From contig JAUJPG010000018.1 in assembly GCA_030447245.1 (NCBI GenBank), forward strand, positions 23,402-87,401: 64,000 nt of DNA, given 5' to 3'. The DNA comes from Chloroflexota bacterium (lineage in GTDB: Bacteria > Chloroflexota > UBA6077 > JACCZL01). A model generated the notes under the pieces. It made no database searches and was not told the DNA's origin. It worked only from the letters and a program-made list of their open reading frames with translations. A program made the position numbers and the translations under genes. Positions 1 to 9,019 of the stretch are shown here, in pieces. Position 1 is the stretch's first letter. Each line of letters opens with the position of its first letter.

Positions 1-801
1 CGAATTCGCCGATCATCGGCTCCATTCGGACCGTCAGCTGTCCCTTCGCGGCCAGCTCGAACAGCTCGTCGGCATCGACCGCCTGCAGGTACCCACCTCG
101 CTTGGCGATCTGTAATCGACCACGGTAGCCTCGTCGCTCCCCGCGCGGGAAGAGCGCGACCAGCTGAAGGGTGTCGCTCGCCGCGCGGTCGACGATGACC
201 GCCGCCCGACTCGGCGGTGTGGTGGATGAAGAAGATCAGGAACCCGACCGTAACCAGGGCTAGCCCGATTGCGACCGCGACCCCGAGCGACGGGACGAAC
301 GAAGTCCCGTCGTCGCGAGCCGAGGGACCGTGCGCAGGATGAGCAACGTGTAGGTGAAGGTCCCGATGAAGATGCCCAGAACGACCTGATTGAACGGTCC
401 CCGGCAAAGTTGCGGAGGACGCGCGGGGTGAACTGGCCGAAGCGAGCTGGAGGGCGATGATCGTGATCGAGAAGAGGGTGGCGGCGACGGTGATCAGCGG
501 GCCTCAGGAGGCTCCTTCGACGCTGGTAGTGAACGTCAGGGAAGCCAGCGAGCGGAGCATCTGTCATCAGGCGTCGGTCCAGGTCGACCATCACGGCCGC
601 CAACACGATCGCGAACGCCGTCATCGCGGTCGGCACGAACCAGAGGCTCGTCCGAGTCTCCCACCATGTCCCGAGCTTGGTCGCACTGAGCCCCGTCTGC
701 ATCGGCTCCTCCACCTGTCGACTCGTGGGCCCGCGCTTCGCCGCCCGAGTCCTGCCATTCGCTCTGCCCGACCGCAAGGCGGCCGGCGGGTCATCCTCCA
801 C
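1..801 (-). pseudogene. Degraded duplicate of the DUF2254 membrane protein gene (partial)
   Basis: This stretch matches 7100-7979, the 5' part of the intact DUF2254 gene. The first 110 bases are identical, and further identical blocks of 60-120 bases alternate with short places where bases are missing or scrambled. Examples lie just after position 110, around 150, at 209, and around 500 where the copy is much shorter. The indels put the coding frame out repeatedly, so no DUF2254 protein can be made. The GTG start context at 801 is preserved. The gene is cut at the window's left edge. It is either a decayed partial duplication or a poorly resolved contig end; the near absence of substitutions between indels favours the second. 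Confidence 0.8.
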
Positions 802-1541
802 TACGCTCCTTCAGCCGCGTGGGCGCTGGCCGCGGGATATGCCTGCCCCATTCTCGACGCGAGCGGCGAAAGCCGCGATGTGGATGGTGAGGACGCCGAT
901 GCCGGGCGGCGTCGACGTCTAGGATGTCGCGCTCGCGCGTCCTTCAGGTCTCGGACGCCGTGCCCAGCAGCCATGAAGCGGAGCGTAAGCTCAAGCCAGT
1001 TGTCGGTGATTCCGGTAATAGACCAGGTCGACCATCCTGATGAAGTATCGCTTCTGCATCGACCCGCTCACGTCCCATTTCCTCCGCCTTGACGGTATGG
1101 CGTTCGGCCGCCGCCAGCAAGATCTGCTCGGCGCGGGACCGATTAGCAGTATAGGTGATTGGGACGCTGGGAGCCTTTCCCAGATGTACGGAAATCTCGG
1201 CTGTAGTTGTACCCGGCTCGTCGAAAATCTTGGCGTTGCTCACGGTCACGATGACCCTGACTGCGCGCTGGCTCGATCCCGCGCCCTGGACAGTGGGCGG
1301 CTGGCCCATCTCCATGATGGATGCGAGCCCGATCACGTCGCCACGGCCCGGCGCCACCGCGTGAAGTTGTCACCGCGCCACGAAGTAGCCAGCGGATCGC
1401 GGCGACGACCTTCTGCAGTGGAAGTGGTCTGCGCTGCCCAGGGCCGGTCAGGCTCGATCTCGATGACAGCAGGGCCAGCAGCAGGATGACCCCAGGTTGA
1501 GCCCCTCGTCCAGAACCGAACGTTGCGGAGTACGAAACCGG
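801..1541 (-). pseudogene. Degraded duplicate of the MscS-family channel gene (3' part)
   Basis: This is the continuation of the same duplicate, matching 7979-8856, the C-terminal three quarters of the intact MscS gene. Recognisable pieces of the channel remain in broken frames, for instance the segment around residues 'RGDNFT' near 1360 and 'MEMGQPPTVQG' near 1280. Whole motifs are shortened by small deletions, for example 1250-1275 and 1420-1460. The last matching block is 1525-1541 against 8840-8856, after which the sequence switches abruptly to an unrelated gene. The copy is about 216 bases shorter than the original over the full duplicated span. It is not functional as it stands. Confidence 0.8.
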
Positions 1542-1921
1542 GGCCGTTGCTGAGGAAGTTGCGCCCCAGGATCTGGGATGTGGCGGCGGGCGCGCTGCTT
1601 GTTCGCGAGACGGGCGGGGACGTGCTGACGTGGCGCCGGGGCGCCTGGCACCAATTCGACCGGTTCCGGGCACCTCCCCCGGGTCGCGATCGCTCGGTGC
1701 CAGGCTTGCGGGATTGGGCGCGGCCGATTCTTGCGGTCGGACCGCTCGACGTCGTGTGTGTGCCGGCCCAGCTGCGGCTTCGACCTGGGCCTGCGCGGGC
1801 ACTGCGCTGGCTCGAGACGCGCCGTCGCGCTGCCCGTAGCTGGTGGCGAGAGCACCGACCGGGCGGTGCTGCGTCGGCAGGCGAGGGGGGATTGGAGCCA
1901 TCCCCGGCCCAGTCCACGTGA
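1542..1921 (+). pseudogene. Inositol monophosphatase-like gene, 5'-truncated at a rearrangement junction
   Basis: The reading frame entering from 1541 encodes a segment like the C-terminal part of the inositol monophosphatase family. It contains the hallmark 'WDVAAGALLVRETGG', where the Asp is a metal/inositol ligand in the family, followed by a run resembling the family's C-terminal strand region. The N-terminal two thirds, including the metal-binding GE and DP.D.T motifs, are absent because the degraded MscS copy lies directly upstream. The stop TGA at 1919-1921 overlaps the GTG start of the next gene (GTGA), so the two were probably an operon. Assignment rests on one motif and is moderately sure. 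No intact product is possible without the missing 5' part. Confidence 0.6.
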
Positions 1922-3120
1922 CGAGCTGGCGAGCAGTCAACCTCCTGTTCCTGGTGACCACGACGCTCGAATCGCTCGCCATGGGGCACTTGACCGCGTT
2001 TACGCCGCTGTTTCTCGGCGAGCTCGGCCTGCCCGACGACGACGTTGGCCTCTGGACGGGCCTTCTTTTTGCTGCCATGATGGCCATCGCATTCCCGCTT
2101 GCACCTTTCTGGGGAGCGCTTGCCGAGCGCTACTCCCGTCGCCTGATCATCGTCCGCAGCCAGTACCTCGAAGCAGTCGGCTACGCAACGATGGCGCTGG
2201 CGCCCGACATCTGGTGGCTGCTCGGGTCCCGCCTGGTGCTGGGACTGACGTTTGGCAACATCGCGGTGATCATTGCCACACAGACGCTGATCACTCCGCG
2301 CCGCCATGTCGGAACGGCGATTGCAACCGTGCAGATCGCCGCGCCGATCGCCGCGAGCTTCGGCCCGCCGATCGGAGCCGCCCTGATCGGCTGGATTGGG
2401 CTGCGCGGCCTGTTTATGCTGGACGCGTTCGCGGCGCTACTCGCCGGGCTGCTTGTGACCTTCCTGATGCCCGAACCGGTGGTTGCTACAGGCCGCGCGT
2501 CTGTGCTGGCCAGAGCTGGCCAGGCAGCAGTGTTCGTCTGGAAGCGGCGAGCAATCCGCTGGAACTTCGCCGCCTGGTTCTTCAGTCAGGGAGCCAGGAC
2601 AATTGTGGATGCGTATCTTCCACTCCGGATCGCCCAGCTCGTCCCCGATCCGGCTCCGGCGATTGGGCTCGTGCTAGGCGTCTATGGACTACTGACTACA
2701 GCCGCGACCTGGCTCTCAGGCCGGCTCGTCGACGACAGGGGCGGGGTGCGGTGGCTAGCGCCGACGATGATCGCCGCGACGCTTGCCACACTCGGCCTTG
2801 CACTTGCAACGGATCTTCGAGCGCTGGCGGTTCTGGCCTGGTGCCGTGCCTTGCCATTCGCAGCCGCCAGCACGTTGCTGTATGGCCATCTGGCGCGCGT
2901 GCTCCCGGCGGAGCGCCAGACCTCCGTCATGGCACTCACGCCGATGCCGCGCAACGTAGCCGCGTTCCTCCTGCCCCTGCTCGCTGCCGCGGCTGCGCCG
3001 CTCGGAGTCGGGGCAGCTCTCGCGGTTGGGGCCACGGCGTATGGCGGGTGCGCAGTGGCCGGTTGGCTAATGGTCCGCACTGGCGACGACGAGCGCAGCA
3101 CTGAGTCGAACCAACAATGA
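1918..3120 (+). CDS. Major facilitator superfamily transporter (DHA/multidrug-like)
   Basis: This is a 400-residue inner-membrane secondary transporter with about 12 hydrophobic segments in two halves. The loop between segments 2 and 3 carries a relaxed MFS motif A ('GALAERYSRRL'), and segment 5 has a proline/glycine-rich stretch ('GPPIGAALIGW') of the kind seen in drug:H+ antiporters. I chose GTG 1918 because it overlaps the stop of the upstream phosphatase fragment (GTGA) and because 25 residues of non-hydrophobic sequence would otherwise precede the first membrane segment. The substrate cannot be told from sequence. It ends 11 bases before the convergent peptidase gene. Confidence 0.8.
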   Translation: MTSWRAVNLLFLVTTTLESLAMGHLTAFTPLFLGELGLPDDDVGLWTGLLFAAMMAIAFPLAPFWGALAERYSRRLIIVRSQYLEAVGYATMALAPDIWWLLGSRLVLGLTFGNIAVIIATQTLITPRRHVGTAIATVQIAAPIAASFGPPIGAALIGWIGLRGLFMLDAFAALLAGLLVTFLMPEPVVATGRASVLARAGQAAVFVWKRRAIRWNFAAWFFSQGARTIVDAYLPLRIAQLVPDPAPAIGLVLGVYGLLTTAATWLSGRLVDDRGGVRWLAPTMIAATLATLGLALATDLRALAVLAWCRALPFAAASTLLYGHLARVLPAERQTSVMALTPMPRNVAAFLLPLLAAAAAPLGVGAALAVGATAYGGCAVAGWLMVRTGDDERSTESNQQ

Positions 3121-3131
3121 ACGAGCTGACC

Positions 3132-3935
3132 TCAGGCAGCTGGCAGCCGTTCGAGCACGGCTCTCATGCCCGCGAGATTCCGCCGGAATTCGGGATCGGA
3201 GGGGGTTGTCAGCTCAACGAACAGGCCAAGCACACCGATCTCGCGCATCCAGACGTTCATGCTTCCCGTGGCGCGGTACGGAAGCGGGTTCGTCCCGCGC
3301 CCTGCCGCCGGGAGCGGATATCCGCTAGCGTCCGAGTAGGCGCCGGCTAGTTCGCCAGCGAGCCCGTCGCGGCCGCCGAACATGAACCCACCGGCGCTGT
3401 GAAGGTTGATGACGAGCGCCGGTCGCTGCTCGAGCAGCCAGATGCCCTGCGTGCGAGTCTCCTGCTCCGAAAAGGGCTCGGGTCCCCCAAGTCCCGCGCG
3501 GTACACGGCGTTCGAGTCGTAGGCGTCCGACCGCCAGTCCGTCCCACCCCAGTTCCGGTTCGGGTCGACTCCGCTCAGGTACTGACGACTTCCTATCGCC
3601 GCGCCATCCGGGTTACCGACCGGCATAAAGTCGAGACCGACGCCGGCGGGGACCTCATCCGGGGCATCCGAAAAGTGCGCCATGAGCTGGCGGACGAGGT
3701 AAGTCGTGTTCGCCTCGGGACCCCCGTGCTGACCGCCCAGGACCAACACGCGCGTACTACCCTGGCCCAGGTGGTACACGGACATGGGGAGACCGCCTTG
3801 CGAAAATCCCAACACGGATTCGGGCAGTTCTGTCTGAGCAAACGCCGCTCGTACGCGATGCGTGCCTGGTGTCAGCAGCGCGGTCGCCGCGGCCGCGGAT
3901 TGGAGGAATGTCCGTCGACTCAACTGCTGCACCAT
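3132..3935 (-). CDS. Tat-exported M14-family zinc carboxypeptidase
   Basis: The 267-residue protein begins with a twin-arginine signal (RRTFLQ at residues 7-12, then an Ala-rich hydrophobic stretch ending near residue 34), so it should be exported folded. The M14 zinc site is visible: HGGPE (His70, Glu74), the substrate-binding 'DPNRNW' at 124-129, the third zinc ligand in 'INLHS' (His179) and the general-base Glu241 in 'FVELTTP'. These are the features of a metallocarboxypeptidase acting on peptides or cell-wall peptides. ATG 3935 is chosen since it sits just ahead of the Tat motif, with a GGTGGT ribosome-binding-like run upstream. An in-frame extension to 4019 lacks signal-like character. 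It is divergent from the VanY-type gene, with about 147 bases between them. Confidence 0.82.
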   Translation of the reverse strand: MVQQLSRRTFLQSAAAATALLTPGTHRVRAAFAQTELPESVLGFSQGGLPMSVYHLGQGSTRVLVLGGQHGGPEANTTYLVRQLMAHFSDAPDEVPAGVGLDFMPVGNPDGAAIGSRQYLSGVDPNRNWGGTDWRSDAYDSNAVYRAGLGGPEPFSEQETRTQGIWLLEQRPALVINLHSAGGFMFGGRDGLAGELAGAYSDASGYPLPAAGRGTNPLPYRATGSMNVWMREIGVLGLFVELTTPSDPEFRRNLAGMRAVLERLPAA

Positions 3936-4082
3936 GGGACCACCAAGATACAATGCTGCTGGTCGCACGGTCTGAGCCCGCGACCGCGTCCACCGTACCA
4001 CGCTGCGATCGATGCGCACCAGGAAAGTTGGGCGATTGCGGGCACCGGTCGCGCGTCAACCCGGCCGTGGAAAGGGGGTTTC

Positions 4083-4889
4083 GTGCCGCGCCGCGCCGCG
4101 TTGGTGTCATTCATAGGACTCCTGATTGGGCTGGTGGGCGGCTCCCTGCGCCACGATGCGCTGGCGGAAGAGGCAGAGCTCGTCCTTCGGCTCGCGCATG
4201 CCCCTGACGCGATTGTCCGCGACGCAGAGGGCCGACCACTCGCGGCGTTCGGCCTGAACGCGACCGACGCGAGGATGTTGCTGTTCCCAATATCTCGGTG
4301 GCGCGCGGCTCCAGTGGGCTTTCAGCCGCCCGATTTGGTCTACTCTGCCGGTCGTCCGATACGCTCGGTGGTGCTGGGCGATTACCGGATGATGACCGTG
4401 GACGCTGCCGCCGAATTTGTTGACCTCGCAATCGTCTCTGGCTACCGGTCGCCCGCCGAGCAGGCGGCCGCGTTCGAGGCTTCGGTCAGGCGAAGCCTGG
4501 CGCGTGCCGAGAGTCCGATCGATCGTGCGGAGGCGGAGGCTCGGGCATCACGGTTCGTGGCGCCGCCGGGCCACTCGCAGCATCAGCTCGGGACCGCGAT
4601 CGACGTCTCCACCGTCGAAATCGGCTACTCGATCCAGCCTCACCTCGCTGACACCGCGGCCGGCCGCTGGGTCGCGCTACATGCGTGGGAGTACGGATTT
4701 GTCCTTCCGTATACCCGTCAGGGTGAGGCCCGCAGCGGCTACGCGTTCGAACCCTGGCATCTTCGCTGGGTCGGGCGTGTCCTGGCGGCATTCCTGAACA
4801 CCCAGAGGTACCTGGACGATCCCATGTTCGTGGTGGATGACTATCTCCTTGCGATCGAACAAATCCTGGACGCTGAGGCAATTCCGTGA
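4083..4889 (+). CDS. VanY-type D-alanyl-D-alanine carboxypeptidase (M15B), exported
   Basis: The protein has 268 residues with an N-terminal signal or anchor (about residues 5-29). The M15 zinc peptidase signatures are present: SGYRSP (119-124), HxxxxxxD with His167 and Asp174 in 'SQHQLGTAID', and 'EPWHLR' with His226. Such enzymes trim the terminal D-Ala from peptidoglycan stem peptides outside the membrane. GTG 4083 is preferred over the many upstream in-frame codons because an AAAGGGGG Shine-Dalgarno run precedes it and the signal peptide starts there. Its neighbour, an exported M14 peptidase, suggests a shared envelope or peptide-scavenging role, but nothing in the sequence links their regulation. 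Confidence 0.85.
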   Translation: MPRRAALVSFIGLLIGLVGGSLRHDALAEEAELVLRLAHAPDAIVRDAEGRPLAAFGLNATDARMLLFPISRWRAAPVGFQPPDLVYSAGRPIRSVVLGDYRMMTVDAAAEFVDLAIVSGYRSPAEQAAAFEASVRRSLARAESPIDRAEAEARASRFVAPPGHSQHQLGTAIDVSTVEIGYSIQPHLADTAAGRWVALHAWEYGFVLPYTRQGEARSGYAFEPWHLRWVGRVLAAFLNTQRYLDDPMFVVDDYLLAIEQILDAEAIP

Positions 4890-4983
4890 TCTGTCGGAGG
4901 ACGGTGTCTCTGATGCCGCCGCATAGCGTCGGGCCAGGACTTCACGGTGAGGGAAGATTCGCACACCAGACTGCGGGCGCTGG

Positions 4984-6297
4984 ATGGTAAGCGTTCCAGC
5001 CGAGGAGGCGATCCGGCCGTTTCACTGGCGTATCACGGCGTTGGCCGGTCTCGCATTCGCCGGCAACGGCATTGACGCCGGCGTGGTCAGCTTTGCGTTG
5101 CCCGGCATCCGTACAGAGTGGCAACTCACGCCAGCCGAGCTTGGTCTCATCATCCCCGCCTTCGGGGTTGGCCAGTTGTTGGGTGCCGTGCTGGGCGGGA
5201 TCGTGGCCGACCGGCTGGGCCGGCGGGGCGGGTTCTGCATTACCGCGACTACCGCCGGAGTCGCCATGGGACTGGCTGCCCTGGCTACGCACCCCACCCT
5301 GCTGGGACTGTTTCTGCTCCTTGCCGGGCTCGGCTTCGGAGGGGTAGCGCCGGTAGCTGCGTCGCTCGTCAGCGAGTTCGCGCCAGCCCAACATCGCGGC
5401 CGTATGATCGCCTGGACCCAGGTCTTCTGGGTGGCTGGCTGGTGCGCGGCTTCGCTGGCCGGTGGTCTCTTCGCTCAGCAGCTCGGCTGGCGTGGGCTCC
5501 TCGCGCTAGGGAGCGTGACGCTCGTCATTGGAGTAGTGGGCTGGCTTCTCGTGCCCGAGTCACCGAGACTCCTACTCGCGCGGGGCCTCCCCGAAGCGGC
5601 CGCCGCGTTGTCGGGCGACCTGAGCCGCCGCTACGGCATCCACGTGCCATTCAGCGGTTTGGCGCGTTCCGTTCCGCCCTCATCCGCGGGCCGGCAGCTT
5701 GCGGAGCTCTGGGGCCGGGCGCTACGCCGGCGCACCTTTGCACTCTGGACGACCTGGATCAGCATGAATGCTATCCTGGCGGGCCCGATCTACTGGCTGC
5801 CAGTACTACTCGCAAGCCGCGGGACCGAGGTGGCATTTCAGACCAGTGCCATGGTCGGTGTATCGATGCTCCCTGGGACGCTGCTGTCCGTCGTGCTCAT
5901 CGACCGAATTGGCCGGCGCCCGTTGATGCTGTTGTCGCTCGGCACGGCGAGCGTCGGCACGCTGCCGTTCATGATCGCCGACCAACCGCTGTGGGTGGGC
6001 GTCGGCGCGGCGGCAGTCGCTGCCGGCGTTCTAGCCGCCTGGCCGGTCGTGCTTGCCTGGGCCTCCGAACAGTACCCGACCCGCATCCGAGCGAGTGCGG
6101 TCGGTTGGGCCTCAGGTTCGGCGCGGCTGGGAGCGATCGGTGCTCCGGCAGTGACCGGCGCACTGCTCGGACCGGCCGGTGACAACCGAGCCGCGGCGGT
6201 GCTTCCATTCGCGGTGCTGCTGCTTGCCGCCTTCATCTTCGTGATGCTGTTTGCTGAGGAGACGGCCGGACGCACGCTCGAGGAGCTCACTGGCTAG
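4984..6297 (+). CDS. MFS transporter, sugar/aromatic-acid porter type
   Basis: The protein has 437 residues and about 12 membrane segments. It carries motif A twice, 'ADRLGRRGG' after segment 2 and 'IDRIGRRPLM' in the second half, and 'PESPR' ahead of the central loop. These are the marks of the sugar-porter / aromatic-acid:H+ symporter branch rather than the drug-efflux branch of the first MFS gene in this window. The start ATG 4984 has only a weak ribosome-binding site. Substrate is unknown. The gene stands alone, with 94 bases upstream and a 200-base convergent gap downstream (6298-6497) in which I see no gene. Confidence 0.82.
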   Translation: MVSVPAEEAIRPFHWRITALAGLAFAGNGIDAGVVSFALPGIRTEWQLTPAELGLIIPAFGVGQLLGAVLGGIVADRLGRRGGFCITATTAGVAMGLAALATHPTLLGLFLLLAGLGFGGVAPVAASLVSEFAPAQHRGRMIAWTQVFWVAGWCAASLAGGLFAQQLGWRGLLALGSVTLVIGVVGWLLVPESPRLLLARGLPEAAAALSGDLSRRYGIHVPFSGLARSVPPSSAGRQLAELWGRALRRRTFALWTTWISMNAILAGPIYWLPVLLASRGTEVAFQTSAMVGVSMLPGTLLSVVLIDRIGRRPLMLLSLGTASVGTLPFMIADQPLWVGVGAAAVAAGVLAAWPVVLAWASEQYPTRIRASAVGWASGSARLGAIGAPAVTGALLGPAGDNRAAAVLPFAVLLLAAFIFVMLFAEETAGRTLEELTG

Positions 6298-6497
6298 TCT
6301 CGTGTAGTCTCAGCCAGGGAGCCCGATAGTATTGGGCGAGGCTCGCGGCACTGCCGCGGCTGACGAGCGGACGCGTTGTGCGCTGGTAGATCCCGGTCTT
6401 GCGCTCCGCACGGCATCCTCGTCGAAGGCAGCTAAGCGTCACCTTCCACCCGCATGTTGCGCGGGACGCCCTCACGTTCAGCCGGCGTTACGGCGAC

Positions 6498-7979
6498 TCA
6501 CCCGCCGAGCGTAGAGGCGAGGTCAGTCGACCCGTCGCCGCGTGACTCACCTAGGCCGACGACGCGCCGACTGGCCCGTTCAATCATTTCCAGGTCGGTC
6601 GGTTCGTCAATCTTATCGCGCGCCGCGCTGAGCGCCGCCGCGACTTGCCGGACGATTGGCTCGCGTCGATTGCGGGGCACGAGCGCGGCAGCGCGCCCGA
6701 GCGCTTCGACCAGGTGCGCGGCGAAGATCGGATCGTGGGAGCCGAAGTGCCGGATCTGGGTGAACGCGAGGTCGACCGCGCGTTCGAAGCTCGTCTCGCG
6801 GGCTAAGAAGCAGACTCGCCCGTCCGCGCCGCTGCGCGCGCGCTCGGGCAGCCGGCGGCCCCCAAGGCAAACCAGAATCTCGGTCAGGCGGTCGACGCAG
6901 GTCGTCGCTGTCGTCGGGTCGTTGACCCCGGGCGACAGGGCACGGACGGCGATGTCGGCGAGCTGGCGAATACCAAATTCGACGTCGTGCTGCAGCGTGC
7001 GCTCCGGCCCGGTCACGAAGGCCGAACGCACCGTGCCGGTAACTTCCTCGTCGGCTGCCGACAGTGGCCAGACGCTCGCCAACGTCGCGCCGGGCAAGAC
7101 GAATTCGCCGATCATCGGCTCCATTCGGACCGTCAGCTGTCCCTTCGCGGCCAGCTCGAACAGCTCGTCGGCATCGACCGCCTGCAGGTACCCACCTCGC
7201 TTGGCGATCACCGCGGCCGGTTCACCCGCCGGAATCGACCACGTGGTAGCCTCGTCGGCCGGCTCCCCGACCGGCTCCGGGAAGAGCGCCTCGACCAGCT
7301 GAAGGGTGTCGCTCGCCGCGCGGTCGACGATGACCGCCGCCCGGATTGACTCGGCGGTGTGGTGGATGAAGAAGATCAGGAACCCGACCGTAACCAGGGC
7401 TAGCCCGATTGCGACCGCGACCCCGAGCGACGGGACGAACGAAGTCCCGTCGTCGCGAGCCGAGCGGACCGTGCGCAGGATGAGCAACGTGTAGGTGAAG
7501 GTCCCGATGAAGATGCCCAGAACGACCTGATTGGAACGGTCCCCGGTAAAGTTGCGGAGGACGCGCGGGGTGAACTGGCTCGAAGCGAGCTGGAGGGCGA
7601 TGATCGTGATCGAGAAGAGGGTGGCGGTGACGGTGATCAGCGAGCCAGCGATGGTGCTCAGGACGGCTCGAGCTCCTTCGACGCTGGTAGTGAACGTCAG
7701 GAAGAAGCCAGCGAGCGGAGCATCCGTCATCAGGCGTCGGTCCAGGTCGACCATCACGGCCGCCAACACGATCGCGAACGCCGTCATCGCGGTCGGCACG
7801 AACCAGAGGCTCGTCCGAACAGTCTCCCACCATGTCCCGAGCTTGGTCGCACTGAGCCCCGTCTGCATCGGCCTGATCTCGCCTACCTGTCGACTCGTGG
7901 GCCCGCGCTTCGCCGCCCGAGTCCTGCCATTCGCACACCATTCGCCCGACCGCAAGGCGGTAGCCGGGTCATCCTCCAC
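6498..7979 (-). CDS. DUF2254 family integral membrane protein
   Basis: The protein has 493 residues. After an Arg-rich N-terminus come four or more hydrophobic segments (roughly residues 55-75, 100-130, 150-170, 180-205), with the family core 'ITIIALQLASSQFTPRVLRNF' region near 122-142, then a soluble C-terminal half rich in Ala/Asp. The function of DUF2254 is unknown. GTG 7979 is taken as start because it overlaps the TAG stop of the mscS gene (TAGTG) and has GAAGGAG a few bases upstream. The in-frame ATG at 7868 is a credible alternative that would drop 37 residues of doubtful conservation. A degraded copy of this gene lies at 1-801. Confidence 0.8.
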   Translation of the reverse strand: MEDDPATALRSGEWCANGRTRAAKRGPTSRQVGEIRPMQTGLSATKLGTWWETVRTSLWFVPTAMTAFAIVLAAVMVDLDRRLMTDAPLAGFFLTFTTSVEGARAVLSTIAGSLITVTATLFSITIIALQLASSQFTPRVLRNFTGDRSNQVVLGIFIGTFTYTLLILRTVRSARDDGTSFVPSLGVAVAIGLALVTVGFLIFFIHHTAESIRAAVIVDRAASDTLQLVEALFPEPVGEPADEATTWSIPAGEPAAVIAKRGGYLQAVDADELFELAAKGQLTVRMEPMIGEFVLPGATLASVWPLSAADEEVTGTVRSAFVTGPERTLQHDVEFGIRQLADIAVRALSPGVNDPTTATTCVDRLTEILVCLGGRRLPERARSGADGRVCFLARETSFERAVDLAFTQIRHFGSHDPIFAAHLVEALGRAAALVPRNRREPIVRQVAAALSAARDKIDEPTDLEMIERASRRVVGLGESRGDGSTDLASTLGG

Positions 7980-9019
7980 TACGCTCCTTCAGCCGCGTGG
8001 GCGCTGGCCGCGGGATAGGTCTCGGGCCTGGCCTCCGCCCCATTCTCGACGCGGAGCGGGGGAAAGCCGACGATGTGGATGGTGGCCGAGGCGACGCCGA
8101 TGCCGGCGGCGTCGAGCCCGTCTAGGATGTCGCGGCTCAGCGCGTCCTTCAGGTCTCGGACGCCGTGCCCAGCAGCCATGAAGCGGAGCGTAAGCTCAAG
8201 CCAGTTGTCGGTGATTCGGTAATAGACCTTCGGTCGCAGGTCGACCATCCTGATGAAGTATCGCTTCTGCATCGACGCGAGCGCGTCACGTCCCATTTCC
8301 TCCGTCTTGACGGTATGGCGTTCGGCCGCCGCCAGCAAGATCTGCTCGGCGCGGGACCGATTAGCAGTATAGGTGATTGGGACGCTGAGCTCTTCCCAGA
8401 TGTACGGGAAATCTCGGCTGTAGTTGTACACCGGCTCGTCGAAAATCTTGGCGTTGCTCACGGTCACGATGCGCCCGGTGTACTGCCGGCTACGGACCCA
8501 CATCGCCGGATCCGCGCCCTGGACAGTGGGCGGCTGGCCCATCTCCATGATCGTGGTCTGGATGAAACCGAGCCCGATCACGTCGCCACGGACACCCCCC
8601 ATCGTGATCCGGTCACCGACCGTGAAGTTGTCACCGCGCAAGATCACGAAGTAGCCAGCGATCGCGGCGACGACCTTCTGCAGTGCGAAAGCCAGGCCAG
8701 CAGTGACCAGGCCCAGGGCCGTCGCCAGGCGGATCGGATCGTCGAACCAGATTGACAGCAGGGCCAGCAGCAGGATGACGGTCGTGCCTAGGTTGAGCCC
8801 CTGGCGCGTCCAGAACCGAATCCGTTCGCGGTCCACTCCGCGGAGTACGAAACCGGTCAGGCCGTGGAGTACGCGCCGGATGAGGAAGATTATCGTGACG
8901 AATGCCACCGTCAGCAGCAGCTTCTGCCCATTCTCGGCGGTCACGCCGACCAGCTTGATGTCGAAGATCTCCACGCTCGGACTTCCTCCCCCGTCGGTCA
9001 CATCACGGAACGGCGACAT
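7979..9019 (-). CDS. MscS-family mechanosensitive ion channel
   Basis: This 346-residue membrane protein has an N-terminal soluble stub, three hydrophobic segments (about residues 28-50, 74-95 and 100-125), and the MscS pore-helix/beta-domain junction: Gly/Ala-rich TM3 'GLAFALQKVVAAIAGY', 'RGDNFTVGDRI', then a beta domain ('IVTVSNAKIF') and an alpha/beta C-terminal domain. It would release solutes on hypo-osmotic shock or act as a regulated small channel. ATG 9019 is preferred over an upstream GTG at 9160 because the preceding residues are Arg/Pro-rich and look untranslated. Its stop overlaps the DUF2254 start, which makes the two a coupled pair. A degraded copy is at 801-1541. Confidence 0.88.
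   Translation of the reverse strand: MSPFRDVTDGGGSPSVEIFDIKLVGVTAENGQKLLLTVAFVTIIFLIRRVLHGLTGFVLRGVDRERIRFWTRQGLNLGTTVILLLALLSIWFDDPIRLATALGLVTAGLAFALQKVVAAIAGYFVILRGDNFTVGDRITMGGVRGDVIGLGFIQTTIMEMGQPPTVQGADPAMWVRSRQYTGRIVTVSNAKIFDEPVYNYSRDFPYIWEELSVPITYTANRSRAEQILLAAAERHTVKTEEMGRDALASMQKRYFIRMVDLRPKVYYRITDNWLELTLRFMAAGHGVRDLKDALSRDILDGLDAAGIGVASATIHIVGFPPLRVENGAEARPETYPAASAHAAEGA

Noticed and set aside
1731..3104. Long open frame overlapping the first MFS gene in another frame
   Set aside because: It is Arg/Pro/Ser-rich with no membrane or family features, while the other frame gives a full 12-segment transporter.
3399..4082. 5' extension of the VanY-type gene over the M14 peptidase
   Set aside because: The extension is antisense to the M14 gene, and the signal peptide with its ribosome-binding site begins at 4083.
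6298..6497. Small minus-strand open frame between the second MFS gene and the DUF2254 gene
   Set aside because: Sixty-two codons of Arg/Cys-rich sequence with no ribosome-binding site or family similarity, in a convergent gap.
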